A DNA stretch of 64,000 bases from Tricholomella constricta (Eukaryota > Basidiomycota > Agaricomycetes > Agaricales > Lyophyllaceae): the NCBI GenBank assembly GCA_013368375.1, contig JAACJP010000023.1, positions 1-64,000 on the forward strand, given 5' to 3'. The stretch's first letter is position 1; every line of letters begins with the position of its first letter. Both the position numbers and the translations under genes were made by a program. The notes below the pieces were generated by a model. The model was not told where the DNA came from. It saw only the letters and a program-made list of their open reading frames with translations, and did not search any database. Shown piece by piece: positions 55,337 through 64,000 of this stretch.

Positions 55337-56889
55337 TCATATTTCCGCCCATCCGCCATCCCCTTCCTCCCCGAAACTAAAGAACGCAAGGCAAAACACT
55401 ATTGCACTGGCTCCAAGCCTCATCCCAAGCCCGCGATAGAGCTGGCCAATACCTGTATGCCTAAGCCAACCACCTTCACCAGTGTCTTTCTCTTCCAAAT
55501 CGGATGCAGCCCGCTCCTTGCCCTTTACGCTCGACTGACTTCCTCTGCGCTTCCTAGTTCTTCGTATTGGTAGGTCCGATCTCTCCTCAGTCAAGATATG
55601 CCAGAAGGCATCCACAATTCCGTTGTACGGAGCCGGCCGCAGCTCGACACAGCCCTTCAAAGGTTTCGCCGTTCCGCGCACCTGGACTTGCAGCCGTCTA
55701 CGGATCGTCTCGAATGGGAGGGTGACGAGCAGGCCGAGACAGCTCCCTCCGAGCTCAACAAATCCCCAGGCCCAGGGATTCGCCTCCTCTGAAATCTGGA
55801 CTCCGAGGTATTTGGCAAGCATGCTTGGAAACGCCAGAGACACAATAGGGCGGAGAGCATTGTCGATTACCGTGGGAAGGAAGAGGTGAGGGTGGAAGTA
55901 AATTCCTTTAAGACCTCCTTCGTCCCGCAGAATTTGAGAGAGAGCATCCAAGGGACCTAAGTATGTTTTGTAGCGCGATATGAAGGATTGGACGATTAGG
56001 CGTGTTCGAATGAGGTCCAAGGGTGATAGCAAGAAGCCTGTGAGGAGATGCGAGGCGACAGGGAGGAGAAGAGGCGGTTGATGAAAAGGAGACATCGACG
56101 GGAAAAAGAGGGATTGAAGGAAATTATGGATCAGGGGTTGGAGGGTCGACGAGAGAATCTCCGTGATACAGGACGTCAGCAGACCTTGGTATAATTAGTC
56201 GGTTTCAGCAAGCAACGGTAACGCAGTATCACACCTTTCCATAAAGCTAAATAGCCCTCTCCGCGAAAACGTCCTATTCGTTTCATCATGCCCCATACCC
56301 CATCTGCGCTTCCTACTGGAATGATGAACTCTGGTCGCGTTCCCTCCTCCAGGACAGAACGACGAATGACGTAACCTTGATCGTCCGTTGGCCGTGGTGC
56401 AGCATGGCGAGTAGGGGTAGCATGTGGGTCTGTAAAGTATGGATCGTCATTGGAGGAGTCGCTCATCTGAAGAATAGTCAGCTAAAAGAAGATGTCTGCA
56501 AAAATAATGCGTACTGCATCGTCATTGTCCTCGACGAGTTCCGGCTCCTCCGGTTCGCCGGCATCACGAGGAACCCATTGAACTTGTAGGAGAAGCTTTC
56601 CCACTTCCCATGGCATAGCAATCGCAGTACTTGAATACTGCAGCACCGCTGACGCAACGAGCGCTTTAAACAGATTTGTGACATTTACGCCGGATGGTTC
56701 ACTGAGATCCAGTGATGGAGAAAGGTCAAATATTGAGTTATGAGATGGTCGAGTGGACCATTGGTAAGAAGGTCCAGATGGACTAGGCTCCAGACTAGTA
56801 GCCGGTTGGGCGGTGGTAGGAGATGGTAGGAAAGCCCAAGCAGATGATGGGTCGATGTAGAGGTCACGTAGCGATGTTGGCGCACTCAT
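55337..56889 (-). CDS. UGO1: Ugo1-like mitochondrial outer-membrane fusion protein
   Basis: ATG at 56,889, stop at 55,337, three main exons; about 450 residues. The first exon begins MSAPTSLRDLYIDPSSAW and holds a helix ending TAIAMPWEVGKLLLQVQWVP. The middle exon includes PVGSADGVWGMMKRIGRFRG and EGYLALWKG. The last exon carries two degenerate mitochondrial-carrier repeats (LLTGFLLSPLDLIRTRLIVQ, LLVTLPFETIRRRLQVQVRG, then IGQLYRGLGMRLGASAIVF). Degenerate PxD/E signatures in an SLC25-like fold with an extended hydrophilic N-terminus are characteristic of Ugo1, which bridges Fzo1 and Mgm1 during mitochondrial fusion. Divergent from the tricalbin gene. Confidence 0.85.
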
Positions 56890-57922
56890 AGCACACCGAG
56901 ATTGTTGGTCGTAGAACGAGCGCCAGATATTTCGACTGCTACAAGCCTGTCAGTCGCCTCCAGGCAAGGGTTGGAACAAGGTAGGACTCAAGTTCAATGG
57001 CAAGTTGGACTTGGAGTCGGAGGAGACTTCATGTGACAAGATGGTCCTGCCAAATATGTATACACTGCGCGTTTGCCCATCATGTCTACTCTGTTTACTA
57101 TTTAGTTATCTACCTCCGCTACAAGATAGCTAAGGACACTCGTGTCTCGGTAGACCACAATGGCTCTCATTAGACAGGGCAGCACCAAAACCTCAGTAAG
57201 GGAAGCTTTCCACTGTGAGGCTCGAGGTACACGTAGATGCGCAATGAGTTAAAAACCTGCTGCCCTCGCTAAAGTACGCTGAACCTCCCCCCAAATACGA
57301 CAAGTGAGACGGATAGCGTAGAGATGCCAGTTAGATGCGACATGGTGCACAAAGCGTCGTTTTCCAGTCAACCACTTGATCTCCTCTCTTCGAACGTCTT
57401 GCTCAGTTCTGTCCTTCACTCGTGCAATTAAGACTCGTCCATATGACTTGTAACTTTAGCTGGAATAAAAGTCACCGCCGCCAGATGCTCCTCTTAAGAA
57501 TCAGACATGCACCTATGGATGGATGGGGCAGCATGTTCTATTAATGTATCTTGAATAGATTGTTATCGAGGATGAGACAAGAGACTGGCGCGTTCGGCTC
57601 AGCAAAAACAAAGTCGAAGGAAATTTCGTTCACACAATTCATACAAGTCTGCAACAAACTATTGCATTGGCTTGTGCTGCCAAGTGTGAGCTCCTCGAGG
57701 TTTACAGGAGTTTGAAGCCTGGTTGGAGGCGCTCTACAAGATCTGGGCGTTCCCGCAGTTCAGGTACTTCACATGAAACTCGGGGTGGGCCGAATGCCTG
57801 TGACGAAATGTGACGTATGGATTTGAAAGGCGTGGTGACATCAGGATTGGTCCTAAAGTTCATAGTAATTCGCCTGCCACGCTCCTTGCACCCTTCCGTA
57901 TCCCTCCACACATCTTGTTCTC
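56890..57922. other. Divergent intergenic region, Ugo1 / tricalbin
   Basis: About 1.03 kb with no recognised gene. It should carry both promoters. Confidence 0.45.
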
Positions 57923-60900
57923 ATGGCCACCGATGGCGAAGCAGAGGTCAATGGTATTATGAAGCAGGACGTTGACAACGGGCAAGTTGCTGTACACTCT
58001 TTCGACCCTTCTGCACCTCCCAACGAAAAGGGGGCGCAAGCGGGAAAAGCTCGAGACCAACTGAAGAGTGTTCAAGCAAGCGAAGCAGCTGGAGGGAAAG
58101 GTTTGCCAAACGCTCAGGGATCGAATTCTGCGCCTGACATCATCATTGTCCCTCAGCTCTTCCTATCCAGCAAGGCCCAACCAGCGTCGTACCCACAATT
58201 CATGTAGAGGACACAGACTCGGGATCCAACAAATTTGTTGCTTCTGGAACCTCACAGTCAGTAGAGGAAACTCAAAGTGATTCAGCTGCCCTGCCAGGGT
58301 CATACCCCAGCACATCCACTCCCGCCATTCCCGACTGGTACCGCGTAGGGTGGCGCGAAATGTCTGGGATCGACGAGGCTCCCCTTTCGGAAGGTGAAGA
58401 AAAGGACAAGGGTGTCCTTGATATGTTTCTTTCGGAGCAGTTCTACGGCTCCTGGTACCACAACGCTGCAGTCATCGTCTTTGTGGGTATACCATATGTG
58501 GCGTGTCAATCATATAGTCTCTGACGTCTTGGCAGGCCGTATTCGCTTCTCATTTCCTTACACGTTTCAATTTCGGTTGGGGCTGGTTGTTCATTATCCT
58601 TGCCGTCTGCAACACTTACTACAGTACCTCGTTGGAGCGCGTCAGACGGCGGGCTCGTGATGATATTCAGCGCGAACTTGTGAAGACACGACTGGCTTCC
58701 GAGCACGAGTCCGCGGATTGGATCAATAACTTCCTCGATCGTTTCTGGTTGATATACGAGCCTGTTCTTTCCGCCACTGTCGTCTCGACCGTTGACCAAA
58801 TACTTAGCACCAACACACCGGCTTTCCTAGATTCCCTTCGCTTGTCTCAGTTCACACTGGGTACCAAGGCGCCCCGCATCGACAAAGTCAGAACATTCCC
58901 AAAGACTGATGACGATGTCGTTATGATGGATTGGGGCATCTCATTCACCCCCAATGATATCGCTGACCTCACTCCTCGCCAAGCTGCCGCGAAGGTCAAT
59001 CCCAAGGTTGTACTATCCGTCCGCGTAGGCAAGGGCCTTGCGACAGCTTCTATGCCCGTCCTTGTCGAAGATATCTCTTTTAGCGGCCTGATGCGTATCC
59101 GCATGAAATTAATGTCCAACTTTCCTCACGTCCAAATCGTCGACTTCTGCTTTCTGGAGAAGCCGGTCATTGATTATGTTCTGAAACCTGTCGGTGGTGA
59201 GACATTCGGATTCGATATTGGCAACGTAAGTTTCTCCATGACTCTAAGCCAATGACTCCACCGAGACTGACGAGAAGGCAGATTCCTGGATTGTCTGCCT
59301 TTATTCGTGAAATGACACACGGTACTCTTGGGCCCATGATGTACGACCCCAACGTGTTCACCCTGAATCTCGAGCAAATGTTATCGGGGAAGCCACTAGA
59401 CGCTGCTATTGGAGTTATCCAGGTTAAAATTCACTCTGCCCGCGGGATCAAGGGGACTAAGATTGGTGGTGGGACACCTGATCCGTATATTGCTCTGACC
59501 ATCAACGATCGTGTCGAACTGGCTCGCACGAAATACAAGAATAACACGTACGTACCAATGCTGTCTTTGAATCTGATTTTGACGATCCTTGCTTAATTCT
59601 TTAGCTATAACCCAACTTGGATGGAGACCAAATTCTTACTTGTCAACTCGCTCAACGAATCACTCATCCTTAACCTTTGGGATTATAACGATCACAGGAA
59701 GGATAGCCTCATGGGCTCGGCGAGCTTCGAATTATCAAAGCTCCTCGAAGACGCCACTCAGGAGGAGATTCGTTCTCCCATTCTCAAAGATGGAAAAGAA
59801 CGAGGAGAATTGAGATACGATGTCTCATACTACCCCGTCTTGGAGCCTGAGGAAGGGCAGGAGCCTACTGAAACCTGTAAGCTATCACTATCGCTGTCAT
59901 GTTCATGTTGACTAACACAGACCCCGATAGCCGTTGGTATAGTTCGCTTGACCCTTCACCAAGCGAAGGATCTGGACGCCAGCAGGTCCCTTGGTGGTGA
60001 TTTGAACCCGTTGGCGAAGGTTTTTATTGGGAACTCGAAGAACGCCGCATATGCTACTCCCAGCTTCAAGCATACCAATAACCCCGTATGGGAATCGGCC
60101 TATGAATTCCTTTGCGCAGACAAATCCTCATCCGTCATCACCGTCAAAGCGGTTGATGACCGTGATTTCTTGAAGGACCCCGTTGTTGGATACATGTCTA
60201 TCAAACTTACAGACTTGCTCGACTCAATGGGCGAGGCTGGAAGGGATTGGTTCCCCCTCAGCGGATGCAAGAGTGGCAAGATCAGAATTTCCGCTGAATG
60301 GAAACCGTTGAGCATGGCGGGCAGCTTAAGTGGAGCCGACCAGTACATGCCGCCCATTGGTGTTATTAGACTGTTGTTGGATAAGGCGACTGACGTCAAG
60401 TATGTCCCATCTATATGTTTGATTTCATCCCTCACTGACCGGATGATCCAGAAATGTTGAAGCAACTTTGGGTGGTAAGGTAGGACTATACCCGTCATTG
60501 TTGTTGTTTTCTGAGCTGATCTTCGACTTTTAGAGCGATCCGTATGTGCGGGTGCTCGTCAACAACGTCACAAAAGCCCGAACAGAAGTCATCAACAATA
60601 GTACGATATTCAATTTGATACTAAATAATCTCCCCGCCCCCTGATAAGTTTTCAGATCTTAACCCAGTCTGGGATCAGTTCGTCTACATCGCCGGTACGC
60701 TTCCGTCATGATTCTTCAGCGTTATGCCTGGCTCATGAGTCCTTATGACCTTAGTACATTCTTTGAGAGAGGTGAGCAATATCGAGAGTTTTTTCAGTCC
60801 TTTTGTCTTTTCTAACCACTCTTCTATGCCAACAGCACCTTTTGCTAGAATGTATGGATTATCAGAACTTGACGAGAGTGAGCATGCGTCTTGTTTTTTT

Positions 60901-63307
60901 GTTACTTATGTTATAAATGTATTACCGCCAGGACCGATCGCTTGGTACAGTCGAGCTTCACCTCGGTGAATTGGCGAAGGAATCCACCGATCCCCGTTAT
61001 CCCTTCGAGTCGCTGGGTGCAAAAGACATCACTGCTCCTATCCAACTCGACAGAGGCAATGGTCATAAAGGAAATCTCCACTACAAGGCCGAGTTCATTC
61101 CAGCCCTTGCCCTCGATGGCGTCTCCTTCGATACTTCCGATAAAGGTGTTGCGACTTCTTTGGGAGGCAGTCAAGATGGCGACGGGACTTCAATCGCATC
61201 ATCCGATGATCACGCTGCTCCGGTCGACATAACCATTAGATCTTCGAATAAGTCGGCAAATAACTCTCCGCCGAAGGCCCCTTCGACCCCTACGGTTCCA
61301 GAGACATCGACCACACCTGAAGGCAACAGCGATGTGGTGGTAAGCGCTAATGACACCGAGATGCCCCTCGCTGCCAAGGAGGAGCCTCCCAAGAAAGTCG
61401 AAATGGGCATAGAGGAGCTTCTTGCCCAACGTACGTCTCGGTCACATGAAAACCATAATGATGCTCACTTTATCTTCGCAGAATCGGGCATCATCGTGTT
61501 CAACGTCGTTTCGGGAACACTTGCAAAGAAGGCACGACTTGAGGTCCTCCTCGATGATGGATACTGGCCTTGCTTCACCACCCCAAAGGCACGGAGTACC
61601 CATGCTCAATGGGAGTTTGTTGGGGAAGGCTTTATCAAGGAAATTGATTTCAGCAGGGTCTGGTTGCGACTCAACCAGGCCGACGAAGGCGAAAAGGACG
61701 ACGTCATCGCTGAATGGAAAGGTGACGCCAAATCATTTTTGCAGTCAACGCTGGTGATTGTCCCTCCAACTTTGTTGTTCTACAATGCTGAATATTTGCT
61801 GTAGACTTGCGTACAGTCATTTACGCTGCTGGATGAGGATGACCGCAATTCTTCGACGGTCAAGATCGAAGCCCGTTATGTCCCAGTCCCGGTCACGCTT
61901 GAACCTCGCGAGACTATCAACAGTGCGTGGTTTCTTATGATGAATTCCTGAAATATTCGATTCGACCTCTATACCTTTAGACCAAGGAACGCTTCGCGTG
62001 GAGCTACTTGATGGTTACCAGATTCACGGTGTCGACAGAGGAGGTAAAGTTGACTTGCGTCCTCCATGGGAGTTTTTGTTCATCATACTTCAATTAGGAA
62101 AATCGGATCCTTTCGCTGTCTTCACGCTCAATGGACAGAGGGTCTTCAAGTCGCAGACGAAGAAGAAAACTCTAAACCCGGAGTGGAATGAGAATTTTAT
62201 GGTCCAAGTGGTACGACACACCACATCACTTTCTTGCTAGGGGCTCAGATCCAGGATTATAGCCATCCCGAGTTGGATCCGATTTCGAACTGGAGATATT
62301 CGATTGGAACCAGATCGAACAGGCGAAGAGCCTCGGTACAGCGAAGATAGATATCACAGAGATCGAGCCTTTCCAGGCAGCTGAGCGTATGCTCAAACTT
62401 TCGTCAGCGAAACATGGGGAGAAGGGCCAAGTACGAGTTCGACTGATGTTCCAGCCTGAAATCATCACAAGGTCGAGGAAAAATACATCAACGTTCTCGG
62501 GCGCTGGACGAGCGATGACGCAGATAGGAGGGCTCCCCGTCAGCGCTGGCAAGGGCGTGTTCCATGGCGTCGCTGGCGTATTCAGGAAAGATCACAACCA
62601 AGCACCAGAACCCAAGGACTTATCATCAGGACAAGCGTCACAGCCTGTGGGTCTCTCTGACAATCTGGATGCGAAGAGCGCTGCATTCCCTGTTTCCGAC
62701 GGTGGCGGGGCGCCTCAGGAACCTGGAACTCTTCGGGTTACTGTTTTGAGCGCGAAAGACCTTACAACCCATGACAGCAAACCATATGCAACCATACGCG
62801 TGGGTGACAAGGAATTTAAAACGAAGCATGTCGGAAGGACGGCATCGCCTGAATGGTGAGTTTCCCCATACAATCACATCTATGACATGACGTTAAAGTA
62901 ACTCGTGGTCAAGGAACGAGTCCTTCATGTTCACAGCTGGGATTCACACTCCGAAACTTTTTGCCTGGATACATGACCATAAAACGCTGGGCAAAGACAA
63001 GGATCTAGGTGAAGGCGAAGTTGACGTCAGTATCAGTTTTTCATGAATGCCACCTTGTGCTGATACAATGATTTAGATCTGGCGCCATTTACAACCCCAC
63101 GGCGTGTCCTCCGCGGATGTCTTCCTTGAGCTTCGTCAAGGTGGTCTTTTGAGCCTGCGTCTGGAGTTCGACGCCACCCTTCACCCCAACGGAAGCAGCA
63201 CCTCGATCTCGTCGGGTGAACGAGCACCTCGGTCTCTGTCGATAGCATCTCCCTCGCGATTTAGTATTGGAAGATCACGACGCCCTGCACCTGACGCTGA
63301 GGAGTAA
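57923..63307 (+). CDS. Tricalbin (extended synaptotagmin) ER-plasma membrane tether
   Basis: ATG at 57,923; about 17 exons; stop at 63,305-63,307; about 1,480 residues. The disordered N-terminus is followed by a membrane hairpin (NAAVIVFAVFASHFLTRF and WGWLFIILAVCNTYYSTS). The SMP lipid-transfer domain follows (SADWINNFLDRFWLIYEPVL through VDFCFLEKPVIDYVLKPVGG). Several C2 domains come next, each with a recognisable DPY/DPF loop: GGGTPDPYIALT, LGGDLNPLAKVFIG, GGKSDPYVRVLV, GGKSDPFAVFTLNG and SKPYATIRVGDKEF. The Gly/Ser-rich tail ends with SPSRFSIGRSRR. Tricalbins hold cortical ER to the plasma membrane and move lipids. Some small exons near 60,600-60,900 and 61,800-62,280 are approximate. Confidence 0.9.
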
Positions 63308-63517
63308 TGATGATGCATATACATGGGTCACTCCTATCTACTACGATGTCATTGCGGACTAGTTTCTTCAAAAGCATTCGATATCATGACATATATAATA
63401 ATCACTGCTATCCTTATGTAACTTTTGAGGTGTCGGAGGGAGTCACGACGCGCTCTCTCGGCAAAGCATTGAAGTCGCGTCAAATTGGCATTGTGTTTCA
63501 TTTAAATTGCCCTTGCC

Positions 63518-64000
63518 ATGGCCTCATCCTCCCTACGGCCACACGACGCTACTGACGACGTACCCAAGACGCCTATACCCCATTCACTCATTCCATTTTT
63601 GCAACTGCAGTCACAAAATACGCTCACCCGCTTGTACCAATTACCTTCCTCATGCCTGTCCATCTATCGCCTGCTCGCACCCTTGGAACGACAGCTTGTT
63701 ATGAGTCTGCTCTGGCTGGAATCTGCCATCCCTGCCTCAATGATGGCGGCATGGGTTGTGCATGAAGGAAAACAGTTGCGTTAATGGTGCACCTGCGCTG
63801 GATAGCTTCATGATGCCCATATAGGTTGTACGACGACGCGCTAGGCACACTTTCCCGCCTACATATTCTGCCCAACTTGGCGGTCAAGCTCGCGCTGAAC
63901 TCGACGTTCAAGACCAGTTTTCGGCAAGCGATCACTGGGAGGTGAGTGGCTGTGGCCAAGCGGTGGGGATATGTTTGACGGGATGCATGCAGCGGAACGA
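63518..64000 (+). CDS. TFB2: TFIIH subunit Tfb2/p52, 5' part (runs off window)
   Basis: ATG at 63,518. Exon 1 (to about 63,774) encodes HSLIPFLQLQSQNTLTRLYQ, LPSSCLSIYRLLAPLERQLV and MSLLWLESAIPASMMAAWV, the N-terminal helical domain of Tfb2 (compare the family pattern of L-P-x-A-x-C-L-A-I-F-R-x-L). Exon 2 starts at 63,825 (LYDDALGTLSRLHIL) and ends before a GTGAGT at about 63,944. The rest lies outside the window. Tfb2 anchors and activates the XPB helicase in transcription initiation and nucleotide-excision repair. Confidence 0.8.

Overview
The window reads as nuclear DNA of a mushroom-type fungus (Basidiomycota, most likely Agaricomycetes). The genes are densely packed and broken by many 50-65 bp GT-AG introns. 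The families are those of filamentous basidiomycetes: Spc7 kinetochore protein, kinesin-6, tricalbin, Ugo1, OPT transporter, and Zn2Cys6 regulator remnants. The retroelements are agaric-type Ty3/gypsy and a LINE with an RNase H domain. No species can be named from sequence alone.

Left third (1-17,300): a transposon graveyard. A Ty3/gypsy element on the minus strand has gag-protease at about 11,160-8,361, a short N-terminal pol piece at 8,357-7,860, and RT-RNase H-integrase at 4,745-1,584. It is broken between 4,745 and 7,860 by about 3.1 kb holding a 514 bp dispersed repeat, an alpha/beta-hydrolase pseudogene and a Zn2Cys6-regulator pseudogene. Its gag carries a frameshift and its RT box reads YIND instead of YxDD. 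On the opposite strand, downstream of the integrase, lies an intron-containing gene for a cysteine-rich/coiled-coil protein. Further right are a 5'-truncated LINE (about 12,400-14,120) split by a 200 bp tRNA-like SINE insertion, a second LINE tail in inverted orientation, a 634 bp TA-flanked Tc1/mariner-like MITE, a regulator fragment, and an inverted copy of the dispersed repeat.

Right two thirds (17,300-64,000): conserved host genes. In order: HAD-family phosphatase (+); peroxisomal ABCD transporter (+); vacuolar M28 membrane protease (+); kinesin-6 (-) and Spc7/KNL1 (+) as a divergent mitotic pair; coiled-coil protein (-); ALG10 glucosyltransferase (-); TauD/TfdA dioxygenase (-) and OPT transporter (+) as a divergent pair with GATA sites and a CACGTG box between them; Prp19 (-) and SGT2 (+), divergent; a three-Myb-repeat plus C2H2 transcription factor (-) and Prp17 (+), divergent; an uncertain minus-strand gene; a small secreted repeat precursor with Lys-Arg-Glu-Ala sites (+); tRNA-Gln(CUG) with an 11 nt intron (+); Ugo1 (-); tricalbin (+); and the 5' end of TFIIH subunit Tfb2 (+, runs off the edge).

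The most novel item is the secreted repeat precursor at 54,136-54,568. It has a signal peptide followed by about four 22-residue repeats with Kex2/Ste13-like sites, and its last repeat is frameshifted. No peptide-modifying enzyme genes are recognisable beside it.
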